Notes under the pieces: generated by a model
Database searches by the model: none
Told to the model about the DNA's origin: nothing
Seen by the model: only the letters and a program-made list of their open reading frames with translations
Part shown: piece by piece, positions 34,074 through 43,584 of the stretch
Layout of the letters: each line of letters begins with the position of its first letter
How positions within the stretch are numbered: position 1 is the stretch's first letter
Origin: Clostridiaceae bacterium
GTDB taxonomy: Bacteria > Bacillota > Clostridia > Lachnospirales > Lachnospiraceae
Length of the DNA: 64,000 bases
Direction of reading: 5' to 3'
NCBI GenBank assembly: GCA_910575795.1
Contig: CAJTGE010000009.1
Location: 62,001 to 126,000 of the forward strand
Program-made: the position numbers and the translations under genes

Positions 34074-34715
34074 TCAGAATTCCTTTCCCCCCACGGCACG
34101 GATATCCGTGTCATTGTAGACAATAGCGGAAATCGCGGCCTCAATGCCTTTGGCGATATTCTCTATGGACATGGAGGGGGCGTCGGCCAGGTTTACGGTC
34201 TGCTGCGGGCTGTAGGGCACATGCATAAAGCCGCCGCGCATGGAGGGGTAACTCTTGTGAATGTGGTACAGAACGCCGTACATCAAGTGGTTGCAGACAA
34301 AGGTTCCGGCTGTATTGGAAACACTGGAGGGAAGGCCGGCGCCGCGGATGGCCTGCACCATGGCCTTGACCGGGAGCAGGGAAAAATAGGCGGGCTCGCC
34401 GTCGTCGAAGACGGGGATGTCAATGGGCTGCTTGCCCTCGTTATCCGGGATTCTCGCGTCATCCACATTGATGGCCACGCGCTCGGGATGCAGGCCGAAA
34501 CGTCCGCCGGCCTGACCGATGCAGAATACGACGTCCGGCATATGTTCCTTCATAGCGGCCTCCACGGTGTCAATCGATTTCCCGAATACAGTGGGGACCT
34601 CCAGCTTAATGATGTCAGCGCCTGCGACGCTGTTTTTTACCAGCTTCACCGCCTCCATGGCCGGGTTTACGTCAGCTCCTCCAAATGGATCAAATGCAGT
34701 TAATAAAATTTTCAT
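34074..34715 (-). CDS. pcp: Pyroglutamyl-peptidase I (pyrrolidone-carboxylate peptidase)
   Basis: A 213-residue cytosolic cysteine peptidase that removes N-terminal pyroglutamate from peptides. Family motifs are visible: [19 protein letters not shown] at the start, the Glu box [11 protein letters not shown] and the nucleophile Cys in [15 protein letters not shown] with the His in FMHVPYSP. The length is standard. GAAAGGAAGG precedes the ATG. It leads the pcp-DUF969-DUF979 group; a divergent LysR gene 267 bases away is the likely regulator. Confidence 0.95.
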   Translation of the reverse strand: MKILLTAFDPFGGADVNPAMEAVKLVKNSVAGADIIKLEVPTVFGKSIDTVEAAMKEHMPDVVFCIGQAGGRFGLHPERVAINVDDARIPDNEGKQPIDIPVFDDGEPAYFSLLPVKAMVQAIRGAGLPSSVSNTAGTFVCNHLMYGVLYHIHKSYPSMRGGFMHVPYSPQQTVNLADAPSMSIENIAKGIEAAISAIVYNDTDIRAVGGKEF

Positions 34716-34982
34716 CGTTTTTCCTTCCTTTCCTTACAGTTATACGTTTTGTGGCGGCCTCTGTTTGTTATACTATCCTCCTTTTGGGCCATGATTATAG
34801 GTAATGTTTGGCAAAACAGAATAATTAAAATTTAAAAAATGATTTTTATTTGACAGATTTAACCATTGCTTTTATTATATTTATAACAATCTTTTGGCGT
34901 TATGGCCAATTGCTATTATCTATCGCCGCATAACAAAATGGTTATACGGCGGGCCGGCCGCGCATGACGGGAGGATGCTTTT

Positions 34983-35972
34983 ATGAATATCAGGACGCTG
35001 AAATATCTGGTGGCCATTGAGACGTACGGCTCGATTTCCGAGGCGGCGAAGAGGATGTATATCACGCAGCCATATTTGAGCAAGATCCTGCGGGATACAG
35101 AAGAGGAGTACAATGTGACGATTTTTGCCAGGGGCAAGAAGGGACTTTCGCTCACCGAGCGCGGCCGGCTGTTTCTTGACATGGCAAGGGATCTGATTGA
35201 GGAGTCGGAACAGTTTGTCAGGCTGTTTCAGGAGGAGCCGGGGCGCATTTCCTTAAAGATCGCGGCGTTTCCGTCCTCGTATGCCATGGACGCGTATCTG
35301 CGCATGCTTACAGTCCTGCCGGACAAGGCGTTTTTATTTCATTATAAGGAGGAGCCGACCGCGGATGTGATCGAGGATGTCCATTCCCAGGCCGCGGATC
35401 TGGGCGTGATCTTTTTGAAGGAGAAGAACGAGGCGCTGACAAGGGAGTATTTTAAGGCCAAACGGCTCATCTGCAGACGCGTCTTTGACACAAGGCTGCA
35501 CCTGATCGTCCGCTCCGGCCATCCGCTGGCTGAGAAAGGGCGGTTTACGCTGGAGGATTTGTATTCGTGGGGCCTGGTGATGTATTATACAAAAAAGGAA
35601 GCCAGGATCTACAGCCTGGAGGACGGTTATTACAATAAAGCGTCCCTGTCGGAGCTGATAGATTTCGAGAAATTCCGGCAGATTATTTACATATACAACC
35701 GGGGCAGCATGCACAACATCCTGCGGCAGACGGATTTTATTGCGCTGGGAAGCCAGGCCACGCTGGAACAGGACAGGACGTTCGGCCTTATTTCCCTGCC
35801 GTTTCCATTTCCGGAGGGGGAACGCCCGGAGGAGTATGACAATACGCTGTACTATATTTACAGGAATGACCGGCCGCTCACGGAGATGGCAGGGCTTTAT
35901 ACGGATACGCTGATGAGATATTACAGCGGTGAAAAATTAGCGGAGAAAAAACAGAAAAAACCTATGGACTAA
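34983..35972 (+). CDS. LysR-family transcriptional regulator
   Basis: A 329-residue LysR protein: winged helix MNIRTLKYLVAIETYGSISE with AAKRMYITQPYLSKILRDTE, and an effector domain after residue 90. It is divergent from pcp-DUF969-DUF979 across an AT-rich 267-bp gap, the standard geometry for a LysR regulator and its target, so control of pyroglutamyl-peptide use is likely. GGGAGG precedes the start. The C-terminal tail is Lys-rich and slightly longer than usual. Confidence 0.9.
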   Translation: MNIRTLKYLVAIETYGSISEAAKRMYITQPYLSKILRDTEEEYNVTIFARGKKGLSLTERGRLFLDMARDLIEESEQFVRLFQEEPGRISLKIAAFPSSYAMDAYLRMLTVLPDKAFLFHYKEEPTADVIEDVHSQAADLGVIFLKEKNEALTREYFKAKRLICRRVFDTRLHLIVRSGHPLAEKGRFTLEDLYSWGLVMYYTKKEARIYSLEDGYYNKASLSELIDFEKFRQIIYIYNRGSMHNILRQTDFIALGSQATLEQDRTFGLISLPFPFPEGERPEEYDNTLYYIYRNDRPLTEMAGLYTDTLMRYYSGEKLAEKKQKKPMD

Positions 35973-36057
35973 TTGAGAGATCCGTGAGATAATAAAACAA
36001 GTATGATGTGATAAAATTAACAAAGTACAACACATTCATTTTGAAAGGAGTCTTATA

Positions 36058-36750
36058 ATGATTTATTCACACGAAGTAGAAAGTATGTGTCCAGTAGCGC
36101 AGGGCGTTAATCACGGCGCCGCTCCGATCCCTGAGGAGGCAAAATGGGTAAAATCCAAAGAGGTGAAGGATATTTCCGGCTTGACGCACGGCGTGGGCTG
36201 GTGCGCCCCGCAGCAGGGCGCGTGTAAGCTGACCCTGAATGTGAAGGAGGGCGTTATCCAGGAGGCGCTGGTTGAGACCCTTGGGTGCTCCGGCATGACA
36301 CACTCCGCGGCCATGGCGGCTGAGATTCTCCCGGGCAGGACGATTCTGGAGGCTCTGAATACGGATCTTGTCTGTGATGCGATCAACACAGCTATGAGGG
36401 AGCTGTTCTTACAGATCGCCTACGGCAGGACGCAGAGCGCGTTTTCTGAGGACGGGCTTCCCATCGGAGCGGGCCTTGAGGATTTGGGAAAAGGACTCCG
36501 TTCCCAGATTGGAACCATGTATGGAACACTTAAGAAGGGTCCTCGTTATCTGGAGATGGCAGAGGGCTATGTAACAGGGATTGCGCTTGACGCGGAGAAC
36601 CAGATCATCGGCTATCAGTTCGTGAACCTGGGCAAGATGACGGATTTCATCAAAAAGGGCGACGATCCGAACACGGCATACGAGAAGGCAAAGGGCCAGT
36701 ACGGCCGCGTTGACGACGCAGTGAAGATCATCGATCCGAGACAGGAATAA
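36058..36750 (+). CDS. Iron-sulfur cluster assembly scaffold-like protein
   Basis: A 230-residue protein with NifU/IscU-like features: VGWCAPQQGACKLTLNV, EALVETLGCSGMTHSAAM and LNTDLVCDAINTAMREL place three Cys where scaffold ligands are expected, though spacing differs from classic IscU. It is longer than IscU (~130) owing to a C-terminal domain. It is regularly found directly upstream of the GGGtGRT gene in Clostridia, as here (73 bases). GAAAGGAG precedes the ATG. The target protein of the pair is unknown. Confidence 0.75.
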   Translation: MIYSHEVESMCPVAQGVNHGAAPIPEEAKWVKSKEVKDISGLTHGVGWCAPQQGACKLTLNVKEGVIQEALVETLGCSGMTHSAAMAAEILPGRTILEALNTDLVCDAINTAMRELFLQIAYGRTQSAFSEDGLPIGAGLEDLGKGLRSQIGTMYGTLKKGPRYLEMAEGYVTGIALDAENQIIGYQFVNLGKMTDFIKKGDDPNTAYEKAKGQYGRVDDAVKIIDPRQE

Positions 36751-36823
36751 ACGTATGTGAACGGTTACATTCAGCCGGATAAGCTTATCAGACAGGTAAA
36801 GATTTAAGGAGGATCATTAAGTT

Positions 36824-37834
36824 ATGGCATTATTTGAATCATTTGAGAGAAGAATTGACAAGATCAATTCTGTTTTAAACAGCTATGGCATCGCTTCCAT
36901 CGAAGAGGCTGAGAAAATTACAAAGGATGCCGGACTGGATGTGTACGATCAGGTAAAAAAGATTCAGCCGATCTGCTTTGAGAACGCATGCTGGGCTTAC
37001 ACCGTGGGCGCGGCGATTGCCATCAAGAAGGGCTGCCGGAAGGCGGCGGACGCGGCTGCCGCGATCGGCGAGGGACTTCAGGCATTCTGTATCCCCGGCT
37101 CTGTCGCGGATCAGCGCAAGGTAGGCTTAGGCCACGGCAATCTCGGCAAGATGCTGCTTGAGGAGGAGACGGACTGCTTCTGCTTCCTGGCCGGACATGA
37201 GTCCTTCGCGGCCGCGGAGGGCGCGATCGGCATCGCGGAAAAGGCGAACAAAGTGCGCCAGAAACCGCTGCGCGTGATCTTAAACGGCCTTGGAAAGGAC
37301 GCTGCGCAGATCATTTCCCGCATCAATGGATTTACATATGTGGAGACAGAGATGGATTACTACACGGGCGAGGTGAAGGAGCTGTGGAGAAAGTCTTACT
37401 CGGACGGCCTGCGCTCCAAGGTAAACTGCTACGGCGCAAACGACGTGACAGAGGGCGTGGCCATCATGTGGAAGGAAGGCGTGGATGTTTCCATCACCGG
37501 CAACTCCACCAACCCGACCCGCTTCCAGCACCCGGTGGCAGGCACCTATAAGAAAGAGTGCGTGGAAAAGGGCAAGAAGTATTTCTCCGTGGCCTCCGGC
37601 GGCGGCACAGGGCGCACCCTTCACCCGGATAACATGGCGGCAGGCCCCGCTTCCTACGGCATGACCGATACCATGGGCCGCATGCACTCCGACGCGCAGT
37701 TCGCCGGATCCTCATCCGTACCGGCCCATGTGGAGATGATGGGACTGATCGGAATGGGAAATAATCCGATGGTTGGAGCCACGGTGGCGGTTGCGGTATT
37801 GATTGAAGAAGCAGCCGAGGCTGGGAAATTTTAG
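36824..37834 (+). CDS. GGGtGRT protein
   Basis: A 336-residue protein named for its GGGTGRT motif, here SVASGGGTGRTLHPDNMA near residue 270. A second conserved stretch is VNCYGANDVTEGVAIMW. It has no membrane segment. The family is common in anaerobes with an Fe-S scaffold-like partner but has no known reaction; the motif suggests a phosphate- or nucleotide-binding loop. AAGGAGG precedes the start. It is the last chromosomal gene before the low-GC element, which begins just past its terminator. Confidence 0.8.
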   Translation: MALFESFERRIDKINSVLNSYGIASIEEAEKITKDAGLDVYDQVKKIQPICFENACWAYTVGAAIAIKKGCRKAADAAAAIGEGLQAFCIPGSVADQRKVGLGHGNLGKMLLEEETDCFCFLAGHESFAAAEGAIGIAEKANKVRQKPLRVILNGLGKDAAQIISRINGFTYVETEMDYYTGEVKELWRKSYSDGLRSKVNCYGANDVTEGVAIMWKEGVDVSITGNSTNPTRFQHPVAGTYKKECVEKGKKYFSVASGGGTGRTLHPDNMAAGPASYGMTDTMGRMHSDAQFAGSSSVPAHVEMMGLIGMGNNPMVGATVAVAVLIEEAAEAGKF

Positions 37835-37861
37835 TGAAATGGCCTAAAATGGCGTAATTTC

Positions 37862-37907
37862 GAGGGTTAATCAAGTCGTGATTCGGTTTGATTAGCCCTC
37901 TTTTTTT
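37862..37907 (+). terminator. Rho-independent terminator after GGGtGRT
   Basis: GAGGGTTAATCAA...TTGATTAGCCCTC followed by seven T. The left border of the mobile element is just to the right. Confidence 0.9.
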
Positions 37908-38103
37908 GTGGGAAAGGCTCACGTAAGACCCAGGCAAGACCCAGACCGTAAGACACACAAGACACACTTTCCCCTCATGGGGAGCCGAGGCGTGGCAGAC
38001 AGTGCCAGAGCATTATCAGATGCTCAGTTATGCTTCTGTGCCAGTTATGAGTGGATTCTGCGTATAGCAAATGTTATTTATTTTACTATTGGAGGTGTTG
38101 CTT

Positions 38104-39288
38104 ATGAGAAGGGCAAATGGGACAGGCATGATATTCAAGATTAAAGGCGGCAGTCGGCGCAAACCCTGGCGAGTCAGAATTACGGTTGGCTGGGAGTTTA
38201 ACGAGTTGACAGGCAAGTCAAAGCAAATCATAAAAACCCTTGGATATTATGCCACCAGACGTGAGGCAGAAATGGCATTAAACGAGTATCTGGAGGAACC
38301 ATACAATATCAGCGATAAAGATATTACTTTTTCGGAGTTGTACGAAAAGTGGTCAGACAGCTATCTTCCCACTTTGTCAGGGGTATCCTCAGAGCGCACG
38401 ATTACCAGTGCATACCGTTATATGCATCCGATTTATAATATGAAAGTCCGTGATATTCGTGTACGGCATTTGGAGGGTTGCCTGCAAGATGGGTATGTAA
38501 TCCCCGATAGAGGGAAGGAAAAGGGCAAGAAGCGGTATGCCAGCGCATGTACGAAGGGACGTATGAAGTCGGTATTCAATTTGATGTTTGACTACGCTCT
38601 GAAGTACGACATTATAAAGACAAATTATGCCAGAAACTTTGACCTTGGCAAAGAAGCAGCGGAGCAAAAGCGCAGGGATCAAAAGCCAATTTCCATATTT
38701 ACCAATGACGAACTGGGGCTTTTATGGGAGAATTTAGATAAGATAAAATTTGTGGATATGATTCTTGTGGGTATCTACTCAGGCTGGAGGCCGCAGGAGT
38801 TGTCTATTTTGAAGCTTGAAGACATTGACTTGGAGAACAATACGTTTTTCGGAGGTCTTAAGACGGAGGCAGGAAAGAACCGATACGTTCCCATCCATCC
38901 GCTGATTCGGGAGTTGGTGGTAAGGAGGTATGAAGAGGCAGTGGAGGCGAACAGCAAGTTTTTGTTTAATGACCCCGAAGGCCAGAGGGGTACTACTCTG
39001 ACCTATGACAAATACCGCAACAGGTTTAATAAAGTGATGACTCGCCTGGGTATGACGCATAGACCCCATGAAACCCGTCACACGTTTTCTACACTGGCAA
39101 AGGCTTATGATATGAGGGACAATGTCCGTAGGCTGATTATTGGCCATAGCATTGTGGATTTTACTGACCGTGTGTATACTCATCCTTTGTTGGAGGAGCT
39201 GCAGAGTGAGATGGGTAAGATTGGGAAATGGTATCCTTATGGGGTTACACCGGAGCCAGTTGTGGATGATAAAGGTGAAGATGAGTAG
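38104..39288 (+). CDS. int: Tyrosine-type site-specific integrase
   Basis: A 394-residue tyrosine recombinase. It has an N-terminal arm-binding part, a SAM-like core-binding domain (~60-170) and a catalytic domain with Arg in GIYSGWRPQEL, HxxR in HETRHTFSTLA and GHSIVDFTDRVYTH containing the second His and the nucleophile Tyr. This matches the Tn916-type/phage integrase class of Firmicutes. The ATG at 38104 is chosen from TTGGAGG upstream; earlier starts in frame lack a site. Being the outermost gene, its attachment site should lie in 37.84-38.10 kb. Confidence 0.92.
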   Translation: MRRANGTGMIFKIKGGSRRKPWRVRITVGWEFNELTGKSKQIIKTLGYYATRREAEMALNEYLEEPYNISDKDITFSELYEKWSDSYLPTLSGVSSERTITSAYRYMHPIYNMKVRDIRVRHLEGCLQDGYVIPDRGKEKGKKRYASACTKGRMKSVFNLMFDYALKYDIIKTNYARNFDLGKEAAEQKRRDQKPISIFTNDELGLLWENLDKIKFVDMILVGIYSGWRPQELSILKLEDIDLENNTFFGGLKTEAGKNRYVPIHPLIRELVVRRYEEAVEANSKFLFNDPEGQRGTTLTYDKYRNRFNKVMTRLGMTHRPHETRHTFSTLAKAYDMRDNVRRLIIGHSIVDFTDRVYTHPLLEELQSEMGKIGKWYPYGVTPEPVVDDKGEDE

Positions 39289-39394
39289 GAGTTTGAGGAG
39301 GCGGTAAAAATATATAAAGAGTCCAGCAACCAGGGGTATCCCAAGCCCCTAGATGGGCTACTTTTATGGTAATGGATAATTTTGGCAGTTTTTG

Positions 39395-39423
39395 TTGAGG
39401 CTTGTCGTGACATGTGATACAAT
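39395..39423 (+). promoter_or_regulatory. Promoter before the methyltransferase gene
   Basis: TTGAGG at 39395-39400 and TACAAT at 39418-39423 with a 17-bp spacer, 30 bases before the start codon. Confidence 0.55.
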
Positions 39424-39452
39424 CATGTTATCAAAAGCGGGAGGTAAATGTT

Positions 39453-41429
39453 ATGACACATCAAGAAGCTCAGTTACTACTGGATAGCATGTTAATGCCC
39501 TTTAACATCCACAAAAGGCGGCTTCAGGCTAATGCTACATTGTCTGACAACGAAAAGGAGTTGCTGTTACAGATTGTGGTTGATTTCGAAGGGGTGGGGG
39601 AGAAGTACGATTACAAAAAAGCCTTGACTGATATTGCCACCATTATGCGGAGATACGTAAAGGAGGCTGATGGATCAACCGAGGAGGGTAACAAGTATGT
39701 GATTCAGCCAGAGGCTTTACCTTTCCTGATTCATCAGGTGCTGTTTTTTGTGGCAGTTTCATGCAATGTATATGATTCAATGGCATCACAGAATGACATC
39801 TTGTCTGAGATAGAGAAAAATGGTGTGTCAATATCCCATAATTTCTTCAGTCGAAAGAATACAACGCCTATCCAGTATATTTCGATGTGCAAGTACGAGC
39901 CGCCTAAAATGGTAACTAATTATATGGGGCAAAAACACGACGAGTTGAGCGTTGCAATCAAGAATCTTGTCTATCAGGCTGGAAAATATGATATTTTCTG
40001 CGATATATTTGGAGGAAGCGGAGCCGCATTACTTTCAGTGGACAGACGCAAAAACACGGGTTATGTATATAACGAGTTGAACCGAAATGTCCGTAATCTG
40101 TTTGAAGTGTTAGCTGACGACAGCAAGCACCTAGAGTTGATAGAAGAATTGGAGACACTCCAAAAAGACTTAAGAGGTGATGGCAGATGGCTTGAACATG
40201 TGGATTTTGAGCAAGAAGTTCAAGACTTTGTTTCGTCTATGAGTCGGATATCTCTCAAACATAAGGAGTTGGTTGCGGAAGACCCATCAGACTTCGATAT
40301 GGAGTACAGCGATGTTGTCAAGTGGATGCGAGATATTAGGGCAGAAGTTCTTTCTCTGTCAGATGATTTTTCTTTCTCTTTTGACGGAGAAACCTACGAT
40401 AAGCAGTATCTGTTAAATGAGGTGTTCAATGATGTAGCCAATCCTACCCAAATGAACGGATATGAACTTTTTATGAGTTTCTTCCGTAATTACAGATTGA
40501 TTTGGGCTTTCTGGTGGGACTTTGTCAGGTTTACAGTTTCTGCCATGCGGGGAGAGTTTTACTCTGAGTTAGAGGGAAAAGTTAAATCTGAAAACCATCC
40601 TGTAATGCTACAACGTCATAAGCGGTACAGATTTTATATGTATTATGCCTATTTTATAAATCTGTTAAACAAGTCAGGCACAATTGAGCCAGACAGCATG
40701 GTAAGGCGCGCAGTGGCCGAGATATATAAGCAGTTCTTTATCACTAATGGAAAGACGGGAGTTTCCCCTATATTGCGTATGGATGTTGATTGGAGTTATA
40801 AGGCTGGCTCTAACGCTACTAAAAGTTTCCTTGCTCAAGATTTCAGGGAGATGATTTCCAATGTACATAAAATTGCCAGGGGTACTGTCTGTGAAGGTTT
40901 AGATTGTATTGATGTGATTAAGAAGTACCAGCATTCCAGCCAGGAGACAGGAGTAGCTCATAACAATCCTATTTTCTACTCTGATTCTCCCTACATTGAA
41001 ACTTCAGATTATACAAATGAGGCTGTAGGGGTACCGGCATTTGACTCAAACAAGATGAAGGATTTGATTGTTGCTTTGAAAGCCAGTGGAGATAATTTTA
41101 TTTTCTCATGTAGAGCCGCAAAGGGTTCAGTGAATGGCTCCGAGACAACAGATGAACTTAAAACGAGTAATATGAGGCTTAAAGCTGCTGTTTTCGATTG
41201 CTTCAGCCAAGAGTTTATCCAGGCGGACAGTCCTCTTTGGGTACTGGCAATCGAGAAAAAAGGTTCTCTGGCTAATTTGATCCAGGCCAATAAAGTTGCT
41301 GAGATTATGATTACAAACTTCGAGATAGCCGATTTCTCGTCAAACAGTGCATGCTGTAAGAATACTACCTTCAAGACTTATACATTCCAAAACTTTATGG
41401 AAATTTGGAGTCAGAATGCAAATGTTTAA
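39453..41429 (+). CDS. D12-class N6-adenine DNA methyltransferase-like protein
   Basis: A 658-residue protein. The AdoMet-binding motif FCDIFGGSGAALLS is near residue 180 and the catalytic-type motif YSDSPYIETSDY near 510. In Dam-like enzymes the latter is DPPY; DSPY still keeps Asp, Pro and Tyr. The ~330 residues between the motifs are much longer than in Dam and would hold the target-recognition part. An N-terminal ~170-residue region has no recognised fold. The start at 39453 follows GGGAGG. It may protect the element or mark it; its site is unknown. No restriction gene is adjacent. Confidence 0.7.
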   Translation: MTHQEAQLLLDSMLMPFNIHKRRLQANATLSDNEKELLLQIVVDFEGVGEKYDYKKALTDIATIMRRYVKEADGSTEEGNKYVIQPEALPFLIHQVLFFVAVSCNVYDSMASQNDILSEIEKNGVSISHNFFSRKNTTPIQYISMCKYEPPKMVTNYMGQKHDELSVAIKNLVYQAGKYDIFCDIFGGSGAALLSVDRRKNTGYVYNELNRNVRNLFEVLADDSKHLELIEELETLQKDLRGDGRWLEHVDFEQEVQDFVSSMSRISLKHKELVAEDPSDFDMEYSDVVKWMRDIRAEVLSLSDDFSFSFDGETYDKQYLLNEVFNDVANPTQMNGYELFMSFFRNYRLIWAFWWDFVRFTVSAMRGEFYSELEGKVKSENHPVMLQRHKRYRFYMYYAYFINLLNKSGTIEPDSMVRRAVAEIYKQFFITNGKTGVSPILRMDVDWSYKAGSNATKSFLAQDFREMISNVHKIARGTVCEGLDCIDVIKKYQHSSQETGVAHNNPIFYSDSPYIETSDYTNEAVGVPAFDSNKMKDLIVALKASGDNFIFSCRAAKGSVNGSETTDELKTSNMRLKAAVFDCFSQEFIQADSPLWVLAIEKKGSLANLIQANKVAEIMITNFEIADFSSNSACCKNTTFKTYTFQNFMEIWSQNANV

Positions 41430-41588
41430 TTGAATGGTATTCAGGGAATGAGTTTTCTCTGCCAAATCAGGGGTACTCATTCACTCATTTTCCTATAAAT
41501 TCCTTTACTATCAAATAGAACCAATCAGCGGATTGTATTCCAACAGCCCCAGTCAGGGGTATTCTAAACTTAGTAGGAGGGATTTATA

Positions 41589-41777
41589 ATGCAAGGTGGA
41601 GATTTTATGTCTAGCGGAGATGTATGTGATTATTGTCAGTTCAGTTACTCGGTGCTTAACAGGCTCCAGACCCAAGGGGTATTAACCCCAGTCAGGGTAC
41701 TGCCAGCCAGCAAAAAGAGGTTCTTTCTCCGCAGTGATGTGGAGGCATACATGAACAACTTAAGACAGGGGAAATAA
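41589..41777 (+). CDS. Small helix-turn-helix protein, excisionase-like
   Basis: A 62-residue protein: SSGDVCDYCQFSYSVLNRLQ is a winged HTH start followed by PASKKRFFLRSDVEAYMN, the wing and final helix of the HTH_17/MerR-like excisionase group. Such proteins steer integrase toward excision or repress promoters. TAGGAGG precedes the ATG at 41589. A terminator follows directly. It resembles the 61-residue protein at 52132 in fold but not closely in sequence. Confidence 0.7.
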   Translation: MQGGDFMSSGDVCDYCQFSYSVLNRLQTQGVLTPVRVLPASKKRFFLRSDVEAYMNNLRQGK

Positions 41778-41785
41778 TACAGATT

Positions 41786-41819
41786 GAGGGCAGCCTAAAG
41801 ACAAGGTTGCTCTCTTTTT
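41786..41819 (+). terminator. Rho-independent terminator
   Basis: GAGGGCAGCCT...AGGTTGCTCTC followed by TTTTT. Confidence 0.75.
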
Positions 41820-42195
41820 GTATATATGGTTTTTTTCCTACCAGTTAAGTTTAAAATGGTATGAGTGCCAGTTGTATATTGCTTTAGATTCTCATATCCC
41901 AGGGGTATGGGAAATTGCTTCTATCACTTTCTGATTATCGTTTCTCAGTTTGTTTTCTTAACCATCGATATCTCAATAAATCTTCCTAACTAAATAAATC
42001 TACTTTTTCCCCGTGGGGGGAGTGCATCCGAAGTTGGCCAATAGGCGTACAAGAAATATTGTCTATTTGAGTTCACCATTTTTAAATGAGTTTTTCTGAT
42101 CGCCCCTTTGAGACGTTCTTATAGTGTTTATAAAGTTAATTTCGGTTAATTCGTCCAGGGGTATTAACAACGATGAAAGGGAAGGAGATATTTTT
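41820..42195. other. Intergenic region before the HNH-like gene
   Basis: AT-rich, no gene seen. Holds two copies of the GGGGTAY word (near 41900 and 42156) and the upstream part of the next gene's frame, which lacks its own start site before 42196. Confidence 0.5.
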
Positions 42196-42951
42196 ATGTG
42201 TCAGACAGTATTGAATCATTTTAGAGGCTATGAGGGCTTGAGCCAGACAGAACAGATTGATAAGTTAGCTGATGAGTTGGAGGCGGCGGGTATCGAAGTT
42301 GTCAGTCCCAGGTTTAGGAAAGGTTTCAATATAACCCATTTTGTGGGAGATGAGTATGTTTTTACAAAGTTTATAAAGAAAACGACAGGTGAGTCATACT
42401 TCACCATATTCGATAGAACTATTTATGACAAGTATCTCGTCGGGCGAGGTGGTATTACTGTAGCTTCAGGAAGTACTAGCCCCATTAAGTGGGTTAGGCT
42501 TTATAGTGCTCCGATAGCAGACGAGTTACACAGACTAACTATAAAAGAATTTGGTCAGTCGTTAGATAATGGATTGGTGGTTGATCATATATTCATGAAC
42601 CCATTCATTAACACTTCGGAGGCGCTAAGACCCTGTACTCATAGTCAGAATAAAAGACATAGCCTATGTTCTCTCCGTAGAGTATTAGACGAGATAGCCA
42701 GATCAAGAGAACCGTATGAGTTTATATATGACCCATCCATTGATTTTACTAATACGGGGTACGCCTATGCTTTACATAAAATGCTGGGCATAGGCACTTG
42801 GGAAGACCTCAGAGATTACAACATTGACTATATCAAACGAAACAATGCGAGTCTTACTAACTTGTACAGCGGTCTGTCCGCAATGGTTAAGGCTGATATA
42901 GACCCTAAATTTGCTAACGAGAGTTGGTACAGAGCCATAACTGCTTTTTAG
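42196..42951 (+). CDS. HNH-endonuclease-like protein (degenerate)
   Basis: A 251-residue cytosolic protein. Residues ~130-160 read VVDHIFMNPFINTSEALRPC followed by THSQNKRH, close to the HNH pattern of homing endonucleases (vDHinGnplDNr..NLR..thsqNxxn) with an Asp-His pair and a distal Asn-His. Some usual residues are changed, so activity is uncertain. The start at 42196 follows GGAAGGAGATA. The rest has no recognised domain. It sits before two unknown cytosolic genes in the same direction. Confidence 0.5.
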   Translation: MCQTVLNHFRGYEGLSQTEQIDKLADELEAAGIEVVSPRFRKGFNITHFVGDEYVFTKFIKKTTGESYFTIFDRTIYDKYLVGRGGITVASGSTSPIKWVRLYSAPIADELHRLTIKEFGQSLDNGLVVDHIFMNPFINTSEALRPCTHSQNKRHSLCSLRRVLDEIARSREPYEFIYDPSIDFTNTGYAYALHKMLGIGTWEDLRDYNIDYIKRNNASLTNLYSGLSAMVKADIDPKFANESWYRAITAF

Positions 42952-42963
42952 GAGGTAAAATCT

Positions 42964-43551
42964 ATGCTCAGGAGTTACAGTTTTGGAATTGTTAAGGGTA
43001 CATTTCCTTTTAAGCATTGGGTGATTTTTGATGAGGCTGCATCATCAGATTTAGAATATGCATATGAGATTATTAAGGCAGTTGAGGCTGGAAGGCTTCA
43101 GCTCAAGGATGATTTTAACCTTTCAGCATATTGCGCTAAGGTAAGACGGAATCAAAAATTAGGAAAAGCGGAGGAAGCCTCAAGAGTTCTACGCATTTCA
43201 GATACAGATGGGGATAGTGTGAGAGGTGAAGACGGCGATATAGACTCTTGTGGAGTTTCAATGTCAAACGTTATCAAGTATGCTGACCAGGTTGACGAGT
43301 TTTTAAAAACAGATGAGGAAGAAGACTTTTATAATGCGATTGATACATTGAATCGTATGCAGGTTGATATTCTTATCAGGTATCAGGTGAATTTTTGGCA
43401 CTGTATGGGACAGGCATTGAGGGGTATCCCGGAGGCCATTGATTTGCTACACAAGTTAACGGAGGAGTCTCCCAAGATTGGAGAATTGATATGGATTGTA
43501 TTATCAAGTGGCAAGTCATTGTCTGATTTGGAGCAGATAAATATAGCATAA
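42964..43551 (+). CDS. Hypothetical cytosolic protein of the element
   Basis: A 195-residue acidic protein without membrane segments or recognised motifs. AGGAGGTAAAATCT precedes the ATG and the gap to the previous gene is 12 bases, so the two are probably co-translated. A helical N-terminal half (SSDLEYAYEIIKAVEAGRLQ) and an acidic middle (DTDGDSVRGEDGDIDS) are the only notable features. Confidence 0.65.
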   Translation: MLRSYSFGIVKGTFPFKHWVIFDEAASSDLEYAYEIIKAVEAGRLQLKDDFNLSAYCAKVRRNQKLGKAEEASRVLRISDTDGDSVRGEDGDIDSCGVSMSNVIKYADQVDEFLKTDEEEDFYNAIDTLNRMQVDILIRYQVNFWHCMGQALRGIPEAIDLLHKLTEESPKIGELIWIVLSSGKSLSDLEQINIA

Positions 43552-43584
43552 TGAGATACTTATTTTAGGGAAGGAGATAAGGTA

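Noticed and set aside
37835-38103. A tRNA gene as integration site
   Set aside because: No tRNA-like cloverleaf or T-loop (GGTTCRANTCC) sequence could be found near the integrase.
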